DNA of 64,000 nt from Actinoplanes teichomyceticus ATCC 31121 (GTDB lineage Bacteria > Actinomycetota > Actinomycetes > Mycobacteriales > Micromonosporaceae): assembly GCF_003711105.1 (NCBI RefSeq), contig NZ_CP023865.1, forward strand, positions 6,044,501 through 6,108,500, given 5' to 3'. The notes below the pieces were generated by a model that worked only from the letters and a program-made list of their open reading frames with translations, searched no databases and had not been told where the DNA came from. Position 1 is the first letter of the stretch; each line of letters starts with the position of its first letter. This document shows positions 39,689 through 49,523 of the stretch, piece after piece. The translations under genes and the position numbers were made by a program.

Positions 39689-40795
39689 TCAGCCCTTCTT
39701 CTCGACGAGCTCGACGAACCGGTCGAACAGGTAGTCGGCGTCGTGCGGGCCGGCGGCGGCCTCGGGGTGGTACTGGACGGTGAACGCGGGCACGTCGATG
39801 CCGCGCAGCCCTTCGACCACGTTGTCGTTGAGGCAGACGTGGGACACCTCGACGCCACCGAAGTCCGTGTCGATCACGGTGTTCAGCGGGGCGTCCACGG
39901 CGAACCCGTGGTTGTGGCTGGTCACCTCGACCTTGCCGGTGGTCCGGTCGAGCACCGGCTGGTTGATGCCGCGGTGGCCGTAGCCGAGCTTGTAGGTGCC
40001 GAAGCCGAGCGCGCGGCCGAGGATCTGGCTGCCGAAACAGATACCGAACAGCGGCACCTCGCGGCGCATCACCTCGCGGGCCAGCGTGACCGGGCCGTCG
40101 GCGGTGGCCGGGTCGCCCGGGCCGGGCGAGAAGAAGACCGCGTCCGGGCCGACCGCCAGCAGGTCCTCGATCGAGGAGGAGGCCGGGAAGATGTGCGTGG
40201 TCACGCCGCGGGCCGCCAGGCGGCGGGCGACGTTGCGCTTGATGCCCAGGTCCAGCGCGGCGACCGTGTAGCGGTGCTCGCCCTCGGCCGCGACGGTGTA
40301 CCGCTGCGCGGTGGTCACCTCGGCGGAGAGGTCGGCGCCCAGCATCTGCGGCTGGTTGCGCACCTTGGCCAGCAGCGATTGCGGGTCCAGGTCGACGCTG
40401 GACACGCCGACCCGCATCGCGCCGCGTTCGCGCAGGTGCCGGGTCAGCGCGCGGGTGTCGACCCCGCTGATGCCGACCACGCCCTCGGCCGCCAGGCGCT
40501 CGCCCAAATCGCCCGTGGAGCGCCAGTTCGAGGGGCGGCGGGCCGGGTCGCGCACCACGTAGCCGGAGACCCAGATCCGGGACGACTCGTCGTCCTCGTC
40601 GTTGACCCCGGTGTTGCCGATCTGCGGCGCGGTCTGCACCACGACCTGCTTGTGGAACGAGGGGTCGGTGAGCACCTCCTGGTAGCCGGTCATGCCGGTG
40701 GTGAACACCGCCTCGCCGAACGTCTCGCCCACGGCGCCGTAGGCGGTGCCGGAGAAGGTCCGACCGTCCTCCAGCACCAGAATCGCCTTGCTCAC
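39689..40795 (-). CDS. carA: Carbamoyl-phosphate synthase, small (glutaminase) subunit
   Basis: A 368-residue glutamine amidotransferase subunit. The N-terminal half begins [20 protein letters not shown] and contains [14 protein letters not shown]. The C-terminal class I glutaminase half has the Cys nucleophile in [18 protein letters not shown] and the His-Glu pair in [15 protein letters not shown]. The GTG start at 40795 overlaps the pyrC stop codon (GTGA), so translation is coupled. The frame continues upstream through pyrC sequence but that part is not coding. It supplies ammonia to CarB. Confidence 0.97.
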   Translation of the reverse strand: MSKAILVLEDGRTFSGTAYGAVGETFGEAVFTTGMTGYQEVLTDPSFHKQVVVQTAPQIGNTGVNDEDDESSRIWVSGYVVRDPARRPSNWRSTGDLGERLAAEGVVGISGVDTRALTRHLRERGAMRVGVSSVDLDPQSLLAKVRNQPQMLGADLSAEVTTAQRYTVAAEGEHRYTVAALDLGIKRNVARRLAARGVTTHIFPASSSIEDLLAVGPDAVFFSPGPGDPATADGPVTLAREVMRREVPLFGICFGSQILGRALGFGTYKLGYGHRGINQPVLDRTTGKVEVTSHNHGFAVDAPLNTVIDTDFGGVEVSHVCLNDNVVEGLRGIDVPAFTVQYHPEAAAGPHDADYLFDRFVELVEKKG

Positions 40796-42057
40796 TTGAC
40801 TACCTTCCCGTCCAGCACGGTCGCTTCGCCCCGCAGGAAGGTCGCCACGATGCGACCGGGCAGGGTCATGCCCGCGTACGGCGTGTTCCGACTGCGGCTC
40901 GCCAGAGCGCCCGGGTCGACCACCCAGCGCGCCGACGGGTCCACCAGTGTGAGGTTGGCCGGCGTGCCGGCCTTGGTCAGGTCGCCGCCGTGCCCGTCCA
41001 GCCGGGCGATCCGGGCCGGCGCGACGGACATCCGGTCGGCGATCAGATCCCACTTCTCGCCGAAGACACTCAGCATGATCGGCAGCGCGGTCTCCAGGCC
41101 GAGCATTCCCGGACGGGCGTACGACCACTCGCACTCCTTGTCCTGCACCGCGTGCGGGGCATGGTCGGTGGCGACCACGTCGATCACCCCGTCCAGCAGC
41201 GCCTGGCGCAGGGCGGCGACGTCCCCGGCCGTACGCAACGGGGGGTTGACCTTGAAGACCGGGTCGTAGCCGGCGGCGAGCTCGTCGGTCAGCAGCAGGT
41301 GGTGCGGGGTGACCTCGGCGGTCACCCGCACGCCGCGGGCCTTGGCCTGGCGCAGCACCTCCACCGAGCCGGCGGTGGAGACGTGACAGACGTGCAGGCG
41401 GCTGCCGACGTGCTCGGCCAGCAGCACGTCCCGGGCGATGATCGCCTCCTCGGCGACCGCGGGCCAGCCGGTCAGCCCGAGCCGGGTGCTGACCTCGCCC
41501 TCGTGCATCTGCGCGCCCTCGGTGAGCCGCGGCTCCTCGGCGTGCTGGGCGATCACGCCGTCGAACGCCTTCACGTACTCCAGGGCCCGGCGCATCAGGC
41601 GCGGGTCGGCGACGCAGAAGCCGTCGTCGGAGAAGATCCGCACGCCGGCCGCCGAGGTGGCCATCGCGCCCAGCTCGGCGAGCTGCTTGCCGGCCAGCCC
41701 GATGGTGACCGCGCCGATCGGCTGCACGTCCACCAGGCCGGCCTCCCGGCCCAGCCGCCAGACCTGCTCGACCACGCCGGCGGTGTCGGCGACCGGCGAG
41801 GTGTTGGCCATCGCGCAGACCGCGGTGTAGCCGCCGAGCGCGGCGGCGCGCGAGCCGGTCTGCACCGTCTCGGCGTCCTCGCGGCCGGGCTCGCGCAGGT
41901 GGGTGTGCACGTCGACGAGACCGGGCAGCGCGACCAGACCGGCCGCGTCGATCACCTCGGCGTTCTTCGCCGGCTCGGCGGCGATCAGGCCGTCGGTGAC
42001 GGCCAGGTCGGTCGGCGCGGCGCCGAGAATCGAGACGCCCTTGATCAGGTACGCCAT
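40792..42057 (-). CDS. pyrC: Dihydroorotase
   Basis: A 421-residue zinc amidohydrolase cyclising carbamoyl-aspartate to dihydroorotate (the long, type I form). The metal ligands are seen in [16 protein letters not shown] (H-x-H), the histidines in [12 protein letters not shown] and [11 protein letters not shown], and the Asp in [16 protein letters not shown]. No lysine carbamate site can be stated with certainty. The ATG at 42057 shares its A with the pyrB stop (TGATG), a coupled start; a GTG at 42060 is possible. It is followed by carA with a four-base overlap. Confidence 0.97.
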   Translation of the reverse strand: MAYLIKGVSILGAAPTDLAVTDGLIAAEPAKNAEVIDAAGLVALPGLVDVHTHLREPGREDAETVQTGSRAAALGGYTAVCAMANTSPVADTAGVVEQVWRLGREAGLVDVQPIGAVTIGLAGKQLAELGAMATSAAGVRIFSDDGFCVADPRLMRRALEYVKAFDGVIAQHAEEPRLTEGAQMHEGEVSTRLGLTGWPAVAEEAIIARDVLLAEHVGSRLHVCHVSTAGSVEVLRQAKARGVRVTAEVTPHHLLLTDELAAGYDPVFKVNPPLRTAGDVAALRQALLDGVIDVVATDHAPHAVQDKECEWSYARPGMLGLETALPIMLSVFGEKWDLIADRMSVAPARIARLDGHGGDLTKAGTPANLTLVDPSARWVVDPGALASRSRNTPYAGMTLPGRIVATFLRGEATVLDGKVVK

Positions 42058-42977
42058 CACTTGCCTCCCAGGAGCAGGTAGAGGACGGCCATCCGGACGC
42101 TGACGCCGTTGGCGACCTGTTCGACGATCGTGGAGCGGGGTGAGTCGGCCACCTCGGGCGCGATCTCCATCCCGCGGTTCATCGGGCCGGGGTGCATGAC
42201 GATCGCGTGCCCCGGCATCTTGTGGAGGCGGGGCGCGTCGAGCCCGTAGCGGCGGCTGTACTCCCGCGCCGACGGGAAGTAGGAGTCCTGCATCCGCTCG
42301 GTCTGCACCCGCAGCATCATCACCACGTCGCTGTCCGGCAGCACCGCGTCCAGGTCGTAGCAGACCTGGGTCTTCTCGGCCAGCGCCGCGGCGACGTCCA
42401 GCGGGATCAGGGTGGGCGGACCGACCAGGGTGACCTGCGCGCCCAGCGTGGTCAGCAGCAGCACGTTGGAGCGGGCCACCCGGCTGTGCAGCACGTCGCC
42501 GACGATCGCCACCTTCAGGCCGTCGAGGCGGCCCAGGCGCGAACGCATCGTGTACGCGTCCAGCAGCGCCTGGGTCGGGTGCTCGTGGGTGCCGTCGCCG
42601 GCGTTCACCACCGACCCGTCCACCCAGCCGGCCAGCCGGTGCGGCGCGCCGCTGGCCGAGTGCCGGATGACCACCGCGTCGGCGCCCATCGCCTGCAGGG
42701 TCAGCGCGGTGTCCTTGAGGCTCTCGCCCTTGGAGACGCTGGAGCCCTTGGCGGAGAAGTTGATGACGTCGGCGGAGAGCCGCTTGGCGGCCGCCTCGAA
42801 GGAGATCCGGGTGCGGGTGGAGTCCTCGTAGAAGAGGTTCACCACGGTCCGGCCGCGCAGCGCGGGCAGTTTCTTCACCTCGCGCCCGGACAGCGACGCC
42901 ATCTCGGCGGCGGTGTCCAGGATCAGCGTGGCGGTCTCGGCGTCCAGGTCGGCGGCCGAGCGCAGATGCTTGATCAC
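42057..42977 (-). CDS. pyrB: Aspartate carbamoyltransferase, catalytic chain
   Basis: A 306-residue transcarbamoylase that commits carbamoyl phosphate and aspartate to pyrimidine synthesis. The carbamoyl-phosphate loop is [18 protein letters not shown] and the neighbouring loop [15 protein letters not shown]; later come [32 protein letters not shown] and the aspartate-domain HPGPMNRG. No regulatory chain gene (pyrI) is present, as expected outside enterobacteria. The GTG start overlaps the pyrR stop (GTGA). Confidence 0.98.
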   Translation of the reverse strand: MIKHLRSAADLDAETATLILDTAAEMASLSGREVKKLPALRGRTVVNLFYEDSTRTRISFEAAAKRLSADVINFSAKGSSVSKGESLKDTALTLQAMGADAVVIRHSASGAPHRLAGWVDGSVVNAGDGTHEHPTQALLDAYTMRSRLGRLDGLKVAIVGDVLHSRVARSNVLLLTTLGAQVTLVGPPTLIPLDVAAALAEKTQVCYDLDAVLPDSDVVMMLRVQTERMQDSYFPSAREYSRRYGLDAPRLHKMPGHAIVMHPGPMNRGMEIAPEVADSPRSTIVEQVANGVSVRMAVLYLLLGGK

Positions 42978-43534
42978 TGGAGCCCTCCGATGAGCTTGAC
43001 CTCGTCGGCGCTGTCGATCTCGGTGAGCGTCACCTTCACGCTCTCGCTGAGCGCCGTCGGGATGTTCTTGCCGACGTAGTCGGCGCGGATCGGCAACTGC
43101 CGGTGACCGCGGTCGACCAGCACCGCCAGCTGCACCGAGCTGGGCCGGCCGAGGTCCTTGAGCGCGTCCAGGGCGGCGCGCACCGAGCGGCCGGAGAAGA
43201 GTACGTCGTCGACCAGGATCACCCGCAGCCCGTCGATGCCGCCGGACGGCAGCTCGGTCTTGCCGAGCGCGCGGGTGGCCTTCAGCCGCAGGTCGTCGCG
43301 GTAGAGCGTGATGTCGAGAGAGCCGACCGGGACCGCGACGCCCTCGAAGGCGTGGATCCGGGCGGCCAGGCGGTGCGCCAGCGGGACACCGCGGGTGGGG
43401 ATGCCGAGAAGCACCGTGCCGGTGGCGCCGGAGGTCTTCTCCAGGATCTGGTGGGCGATCCGGTCGACGACCCGGGACAGGTCGGAGCCCTCGAGGATGA
43501 TCTTGCTGGGCGCGTCTGCGCGTGGCTGAGCCAC
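42974..43534 (-). CDS. pyrR: Bifunctional pyr operon regulator / uracil phosphoribosyltransferase
   Basis: A 186-residue PRPP-dependent RNA-binding regulator of the phosphoribosyltransferase fold. The PRPP motif is [36 protein letters not shown] and [11 protein letters not shown] are also conserved. UMP/UTP-bound PyrR binds a hairpin in pyr mRNA. The GTG at 43534 is chosen because AAGGAGG lies six bases upstream. A hairpin matching the PyrR-binding consensus lies directly before that site, so autoregulation of the whole pyrR-B-C-carA-carB-pyrD-bioA-pyrF unit at translation is likely. First gene of the operon. Confidence 0.97.
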   Translation of the reverse strand: MAQPRADAPSKIILEGSDLSRVVDRIAHQILEKTSGATGTVLLGIPTRGVPLAHRLAARIHAFEGVAVPVGSLDITLYRDDLRLKATRALGKTELPSGGIDGLRVILVDDVLFSGRSVRAALDALKDLGRPSSVQLAVLVDRGHRQLPIRADYVGKNIPTALSESVKVTLTEIDSADEVKLIGGLQ

Positions 43535-43618
43535 GGCGGACCTCCTTCCCCGCCTCACGGGACGGGTCGTTAAAGGACGTCGGTCGGGCGGCCCCCGCAG
43601 GTGGCCGACCCGATGGCT
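43535..43618 (-). promoter_or_regulatory. pyr operon leader with PyrR-binding-type hairpin
   Basis: The minus strand at 43563-43552 reads GTCCCGTGAGGC, which fits the PyrR recognition core RUCCNGNGAGGY. It is held in a hairpin by CCCG (43566-43563) and CGGG (43552-43549). The ribosome-binding site AAGGAGG (43547-43541) starts one base later. A second hairpin with GGTCGG/CCGACC arms (43610-43605 and 43587-43582) lies upstream. A promoter with TGGTCA, a 16-base spacer and TAACGT (43630-43625) would start transcription near 43618. Confidence 0.65.
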
Positions 43619-43846
43619 GACGCTACGTTACCAGTGGACAAAGCGTTGACCAGGGTGACCTGGCTGACCCACGAACAAACCGGACAAACCCTGCAACTAG
43701 GGATACAGCCGGTAACTTTGGTGCGGCCCGCGCGACTCATCGGTAACCAACACTTGACCGGCGGTCGCAAACTCCGTACCGTCACGCAGCGTAGCGATCC
43801 GTGAGGAAGAACCCTCCGGGCCGAGCACAGTACTGGGAGTGTCCGA
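43619..43846. other. Divergent promoter region between pyrR and bldD
   Basis: No gene seen. The plus-strand half ends with GGGAGTG, a ribosome-binding site seven bases before the bldD ATG. Repeated GACC/GTGACC motifs (for example GTTGACCAGGGTGACC near 43645) occur, but I could not assign a clear BldD-type operator. Confidence 0.5.
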
Positions 43847-44335
43847 ATGCCGTCTGAGTACGCGAAGTCGCTGGGCGCTCGCCTGCGCTCCATTCGCCAG
43901 CAGCAGGGCCTGTCCCTGCAGGGCGTCGAAGAGAAGTCCAACGGCCGGTGGAAGGCCGTCGTGGTCGGCTCGTACGAGCGTGGCGACCGTGCGGTCACCG
44001 TGTCCCGCCTGGCCGAACTGGCCGACTTCTACCGTGTTCCCGTGTCCGAGCTGCTGCCCGACGGCAGTGGCATCCGCCTCGAGGCCACCAACAAGATCGT
44101 GCTGGACCTCGAGAAACTGTACGACACCACCGGTGAGGACCTCGCCTACGTGGCGCGGTACGCCCGGGCCATCCAGCAGCAGCGTGGCGACTACAACGGC
44201 CGGGTCCTCTCGATCCGCGCCGACGACCTGCGCGCCCTCGCCATCGTGTACGACATCTCGCCGTCCGGCCTGATCGAGCGCCTGACCGAGCAGGGTGTGC
44301 TGGTGGCCGACCCGCGGGCGTTCTTCGCCAGCTGA
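43847..44335 (+). CDS. bldD: Developmental master regulator BldD (c-di-GMP receptor)
   Basis: A 162-residue DNA-binding protein. The N-terminal helix-turn-helix domain (about 1-70; EYAKSLGARLRSIRQQQGLS, EEKSNGRWKAVVVGSYERG) is almost identical in pattern to Streptomyces BldD. The C-terminal domain carries the c-di-GMP signature RXD-X8-RXXD as R113-G-D115, eight residues, then R124-A-D-D127. In Streptomyces a c-di-GMP tetramer bridges two BldD C-domains to repress sporulation genes. Divergent from pyrR and followed by a terminator. The loop between domains is shorter than in Streptomyces. Confidence 0.96.
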   Translation: MPSEYAKSLGARLRSIRQQQGLSLQGVEEKSNGRWKAVVVGSYERGDRAVTVSRLAELADFYRVPVSELLPDGSGIRLEATNKIVLDLEKLYDTTGEDLAYVARYARAIQQQRGDYNGRVLSIRADDLRALAIVYDISPSGLIERLTEQGVLVADPRAFFAS

Positions 44336-44360
44336 AGCCGCGCCCGCGGCCGGTGAAGAG

Positions 44361-44424
44361 GGCAGCCCCGGCTGCCAAAGAAAGAAGAGCCCGCGTCGGC
44401 CCCCCAAGATCGACGCGGGCTTTC
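44361..44424 (+). terminator. bldD terminator region (two hairpins)
   Basis: A small hairpin GGCAGC-CCCG-GCTGCC (44361-44376) is followed by an 11-bp stem, AGCCCGCGTCG (44388-44398) with 44411-44421, whose 12-base loop contains six consecutive C, then TTTCT. The second hairpin is a good intrinsic terminator about 50 bases after the bldD stop. Confidence 0.85.
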
Positions 44425-44545
44425 TCCATGCGCGCGTCACACTCATGTACGCCATATGAAAAACGGCCCGGACCGTCAGGTCCAGGCCGTTTCGTGCTTT
44501 CCGCGGCGTCATCAGCGCGCGCCTGCCGCTGACAGCTCAGGAGGG

Positions 44546-44645
44546 CTCAGCGCACGCTTTTCCGTGGCGGCGCCGCAGCGCGCTTTCCGTGGCGCCGCAG
44601 CGCGCTTTCCGTGGGGCCTCAGCGCGCTTTCCGTGGGGCCTCAGC
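44546..44645 (-). repeat. 22-bp tandem repeat at the 3' end of nusB
   Basis: Four copies with a 22-base period, core CAGCGCGCTTTCCGTGG on the plus strand, occupy 44546-44639, the first copy being three bases longer. A fifth, truncated copy runs into the nusB stop codon at 44641. Between bldD and nusB ends there is no gene in the 219-bp gap. Confidence 0.85.
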
Positions 44646-45075
44646 GCGTGGCGAATGCCGCGATCCGGTCCAGCAAGCCGTTGAGGAAGCGCGGGCTGTC
44701 GTCGGTCGACATCTCCTTCGCCAGCTCCACCGCCTCGGTGATCGCCACCGGGTCGTCGACGTCCGGCTCGTAGAGCAGCTCGTAGACGGCGATCCGGGCC
44801 AGGTTGCGATCGACCGTCGGCATCCGGTCGATGGTCCAGCCCTCGGCGTAGCTCGCGATCAGCTCGTCGATCCGGCCCAGGTGCCGGGCGACGCCCTCGA
44901 TCAGGGTGACCGCGTACGCCAGGTGCTCGGGGTGCGGCTTGGCGATCCGCTCCAGGTAGGTGACCAGCACCTGGCTCGGCGGCTGATCACGCAGGTCGGC
45001 CTCGAAGAGGACGTCCAGCGCCCGCTTGCGCGCCTTGCGGCGCGCAAGCCGTTCCTTCTTGGGACCTTCCGCCAT
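44641..45075 (-). CDS. nusB: Transcription antitermination factor NusB
   Basis: A 144-residue all-helical factor that with NusE/S10 binds boxA RNA to prevent early termination in rRNA operons. Conserved segments are RRKARKRALDVLFEADLRD, the middle helix pair around LIEGVARHLGRIDELIASYA, and MPTVDRNLARIAVYELLYEP followed by AITEAVELAKEMSTDDSPRF-LNGLLD. Its ATG shares its A with the efp stop codon (TGATG). Downstream lies the 22-bp repeat and the convergent bldD. Confidence 0.97.
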   Translation of the reverse strand: MAEGPKKERLARRKARKRALDVLFEADLRDQPPSQVLVTYLERIAKPHPEHLAYAVTLIEGVARHLGRIDELIASYAEGWTIDRMPTVDRNLARIAVYELLYEPDVDDPVAITEAVELAKEMSTDDSPRFLNGLLDRIAAFATR

Positions 45076-45632
45076 CAGCTGCGGCCGAGGTAGCGGCCGT
45101 CGCGGGTGTCGACCTTGATCTTCTCACCGGTGGTGATGAAGAGCGGAACCTGAACCGTGGCGCCGGTCTCCACGGTCGCCGGCTTGGTGCCGCCGGTCGA
45201 ACGGTCGCCCTGCAGGCCCGGCTCGGTGTAGGTGACCTCGAGGAAGACGCTGGTCGGCAGCTCGATGTAGAGCGGCACGCCCTCGTGCGTGGCGACCGTG
45301 GCCTCGGCCTCGGGCAGCAGGTAGTTCGCGTTGTCGCCGACCGTCGCGCCGGAGACGTGGATCTGCTCGAAGGTGTCCAGGTCCATGAAGACGAAGTCCT
45401 CACCGTCCTGGTAGAGGTACTGCATCGTGCGCTTGTCCACGGTCGCGGTCTCGACCTTGGTGCCCGCGTTGAAGGTCTTGTCGACGACCTTGCCGGACAG
45501 CACGTGCTTCAGCGTGGTCCGCACGAACGCGGGGCCCTTACCCGGCTTGACGTGCTGGAACTCAACGACGGACCACAGCTCCTTGTCGAGGTTGAGAACC
45601 ATGCCGTTCTTCAGGTCGTTGGTGGAAGCCAT
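45075..45632 (-). CDS. efp: Elongation factor P
   Basis: A 185-residue tRNA-mimic factor that relieves ribosome stalling at polyproline stretches. Three beta-barrel domains: domain I with the tip loop VKPGKGPAF (Lys32, the position modified in other bacteria), domain II with [20 protein letters not shown], and domain III ending [17 protein letters not shown]. No epmA/ymfI-type modification gene is nearby. The very proline-rich protein at 58689-63959 would be an obvious client. Confidence 0.98.
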   Translation of the reverse strand: MASTNDLKNGMVLNLDKELWSVVEFQHVKPGKGPAFVRTTLKHVLSGKVVDKTFNAGTKVETATVDKRTMQYLYQDGEDFVFMDLDTFEQIHVSGATVGDNANYLLPEAEATVATHEGVPLYIELPTSVFLEVTYTEPGLQGDRSTGGTKPATVETGATVQVPLFITTGEKIKVDTRDGRYLGRS

Positions 45633-45717
45633 GTCCTGCCTTGATCTTGACGCGAATCGGTGACCGAACCACTTTACCGGCGATGACCTGGTGAGAGCGA
45701 ATCGGGTGGCGCCACTC

Positions 45718-47231
<1,514 letters not shown>

Positions 47232-47339
47232 TCACCGTGCTCGGGCCATGTTCCGCCAGGTGGGCGGTCACCGATCCGGCCGGCCAGGCCACCCGGGCCG
47301 GATCGGGGCGCTCGACCGGTCGCCGGGGCGGTGTCATCG

Positions 47340-47843
47340 TCAGCCGCGCACCAGGACGGTGACCTCGGCGGCGATCTCCTCCGGCTCGCGGCCGTCGGTG
47401 GCCACCGTGTGCGTGGCCACCGCGGCGTAGAGCGGGCGCCGCTGCTCCAGCAGGAACTTCATCGTGGCGCGCGGGTTCATCGCCAGCAGCGGGCGGCCGG
47501 TGCCCAGCCCGACCCGCTTGACCGCGTCGGGCAGCTCCACCGACAGGAACACGACCGTGTGGTCGAGCAGCAGCTTCCGGGTCGACTCGTCCATGATCGT
47601 GCCGCCGCCGAGCGCCAGCACACCCGGGAAGGACGCCAGGGACTCGGCGACGACCGTACGCTCAAGGGCGCGGAACGCCGGCTCCCCGTCGTCGACGAAG
47701 ATGTCCGGGATCGGCTTGCCGGCCCGGGCCTCGATGATCGAGTCGGTGTCGGCGAAGCCGACGCCCAGCGCCGCGGCGACCGCCTCGCCGATCGTCGTCT
47801 TCCCCGCGCCGGGCGGGCCGACCAGGACGGCGACCGGGGCCAT
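47340..47843 (-). CDS. aroK: Shikimate kinase
   Basis: A 167-residue P-loop kinase for shikimate 3-phosphate. Walker A is GPPGAGKT (9-16), the shikimate-binding region has FADTDSIIEARAGKPIPDIF (D-x-D) and FRALERTVV, and the GGG motif is LALGGGTIM. The lid region RPLLAMNPRATMKFLLEQRR has the usual arginine. Its start shares bases with the aroC stop (TGATG), so the two are coupled. Confidence 0.97.
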   Translation of the reverse strand: MAPVAVLVGPPGAGKTTIGEAVAAALGVGFADTDSIIEARAGKPIPDIFVDDGEPAFRALERTVVAESLASFPGVLALGGGTIMDESTRKLLLDHTVVFLSVELPDAVKRVGLGTGRPLLAMNPRATMKFLLEQRRPLYAAVATHTVATDGREPEEIAAEVTVLVRG

Positions 47844-49021
47844 CAGCGGATCACCAGGGCGTCGAGGTAGGACGCCAGGTTGCGGCGGATCTCGGCGACC
47901 GAGTCACCGCCGAACTTCTCGGTGGCCGCCTCGGCGAGCACCAGGGCGACCATCGCCTCGGCGACGACCGCGCCGGCCGGGACCGCGCAGACGTCGGAGC
48001 GCTGGTTGATCGCGGTCGCCGGCTCGCCGGTGGTGATGTCCACGGTCTGCAGGGCGCGGTTCAGCGACGAGATCGGCTTCAGGGCGGCACGGACGCGCAG
48101 CGGCTCACCGTTGGTGATCCCGCCCTCCAGGCCGCCGGCCCGGTCGGTCACCCGCTTCACCCCGTCCGGCGTCGGGACGATCTCGTCGTGCGCGACCGAG
48201 CCGCGGGAGCGGGCCTGGGTGAAACCGTCACCGATCTCGACACCCTTGACCGACTGGATCGACATCAGCGCGGTGGCGAGCCGGGCGTCGAGCTTGCGGT
48301 CCCACTGCACGTGCGAGCCCAGGCCCGGCGGGACCTGGTAGGCCAGCACCTCGACGATGCCACCGAGCGTGTCGGCGTCCTTCTTCGCGGCGTCCACCTC
48401 GGCGACCATCCGGGCGCTGGCCTCCGGGTCGAGGCAGCGCAGCGGGTCGGCGTCGATGCGGTCGGCGTCGTCCGGCGTCGGGATCAGCCCGGACTTCGCC
48501 GCGACCGAACCGAGTTCGATCACGTGCGACACGATCTCGATGCCCAGCGCCTGCCGGATCAGCTGCTTGGCGACCACGCCGACGGCGACCCGGGCGGCGG
48601 TCTCCCGGGCGCTGGCGCGCTCCAGGATCGGGCGGGCGTCGGTGTGCCCGTACTTCTGCATCCCGGCCAGATCGGCGTGTCCGGGACGCGGGCGCGTCAG
48701 CGGGGCGTTGCGCGACTGGGCGGCGAGCACCTCGGGGTCGACCGGATCGGCCGACATGACCGTCTCCCACTTCGGCCACTCGGTGTTGCCCACCCGGATC
48801 GCGACCGGGCTGCCGAGCGTGCGGCCGTGCCGCACCCCGCCGATGAACTCCACCTCGTCCTGCTCGAACTTCATCCGCGCGCCGCGGCCGTAACCCAGGC
48901 GGCGGCGCACCAGATCCCGGGTGACGTCCGCGCTCGTCACCTCCACCCCGGCGGGAACGCCCTCCAGCAGCGCGACGAGCGCCGGTCCGTGCGATTCACC
49001 TGCAGTAAGCCAGCGCAGCAT
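47843..49021 (-). CDS. aroC: Chorismate synthase
   Basis: A 392-residue FMN-dependent enzyme, last common step of aromatic synthesis. [21 protein letters not shown] is the AroC signature 1; [43 protein letters not shown] and the [14 protein letters not shown] motif follow; the flavin site includes [20 protein letters not shown] for it depends on the riboflavin genes in this window. Head of the aroC-K-B-Q unit. The aroE gene, normally next to it, is separated here by a plus-strand transporter gene. Confidence 0.98.
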   Translation of the reverse strand: MLRWLTAGESHGPALVALLEGVPAGVEVTSADVTRDLVRRRLGYGRGARMKFEQDEVEFIGGVRHGRTLGSPVAIRVGNTEWPKWETVMSADPVDPEVLAAQSRNAPLTRPRPGHADLAGMQKYGHTDARPILERASARETAARVAVGVVAKQLIRQALGIEIVSHVIELGSVAAKSGLIPTPDDADRIDADPLRCLDPEASARMVAEVDAAKKDADTLGGIVEVLAYQVPPGLGSHVQWDRKLDARLATALMSIQSVKGVEIGDGFTQARSRGSVAHDEIVPTPDGVKRVTDRAGGLEGGITNGEPLRVRAALKPISSLNRALQTVDITTGEPATAINQRSDVCAVPAGAVVAEAMVALVLAEAATEKFGGDSVAEIRRNLASYLDALVIR

Positions 49022-49285
49022 GTCTGGAGTCTAAAGACACTCGGCCCGCGACCCAATGCCCGGCTTCCGCGTCCCGCCCTCCGGACGCCTGTCCGGCCCC
49101 GTGCCCGCTGCCCGGCCACCTCCGCCGGCGTGGGGTGGGCGGCGGTCACCGCTGATCCGCGGGGTCGACGTGCGGTGCCGATCGCCGCCGGGGATAACGA
49201 CACCCAGCACCAGCCCAGGACGGGCGGCCGGCACGGACGGGATTCTCAGGCACAGGGCGGGGCGGCGGCTGTTCGCGTTCGGGAG

Positions 49286-49472
49286 CGGCGCTGGTCACTT
49301 CCCGCGCGCAGGGCGACGCGCTCGCTGTTCTCCGCGCAGGGGCGACGCGCTCGCTGTTCTCCGCGCAGGGGCGACACGCTCGCTGTTCTCCGCGCAGGGG
49401 CGACACGCTCGCTGTTCTCCGCGCAGGGGCGACACGCTCGCTGTTCTCCGCGCGGGGCGGCGCTGGTCACTT
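49286..49472. repeat. 29-bp tandem array, five copies, between 15-bp direct repeats
   Basis: CTCGCTGTTCTCCGCGCAGG begins a 29-base unit that repeats head to tail from 49321, 49350, 49379, 49408 and 49437, the last copy truncated. CGGCGCTGGTCACTT occurs on both sides, at 49286-49300 and 49458-49472. Copies are contiguous without spacers. Confidence 0.92.
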
Positions 49473-49510
49473 TTCGGGCGGAGGGTGGCGGATCGGGCGC
49501 CGGGGCGACG

Positions 49511-49516
49511 TACCTT
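49511..49516 (+). promoter_or_regulatory. Putative -10 box of a leaderless transporter promoter
   Basis: TACCTT ends seven bases before GTG 49524, and no ribosome-binding site is present. Confidence 0.45.
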
Positions 49517-49523
49517 CGCGGGC

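Larger units (their letters stand above)
49022..49523. other. 502-bp spacer upstream of the transporter gene, with a tandem array
   Basis: No supported gene. The frame on the plus strand is open through the region, but its product is repeated arginine/serine-rich sequence that follows the DNA repeat. The array and its flanking direct repeats are listed separately. The right end carries TACCTT (49511-49516), a -10-like box seven bases before the transporter's GTG. Confidence 0.6.

Noticed and set aside
43569..43574. TTTAAC as the pyrR -10 box
   Set aside because: It would start transcription inside the PyrR-type hairpin. The TGGTCA-16-TAACGT pair further up is preferred, though this is not certain.
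44361..44424. 6C RNA
   Set aside because: Only one loop has six C, whereas that class has two such stem-loops, and the hairpin is explained as the bldD terminator.
44456..44773. Plus-strand ORF between bldD and nusB
   Set aside because: It starts downstream of the bldD terminator, runs through the 22-bp repeat and then antisense into nusB, with no domain.
49305..49460. CRISPR array
   Set aside because: The 29-base units are contiguous with no unique spacers, and no cas genes are present.
49056..49523. N-terminal extension of the MFS transporter through the 29-bp array
   Set aside because: The extension translates repeat DNA into low-complexity sequence. The leaderless GTG at 49524 fits the start of the first membrane helix.
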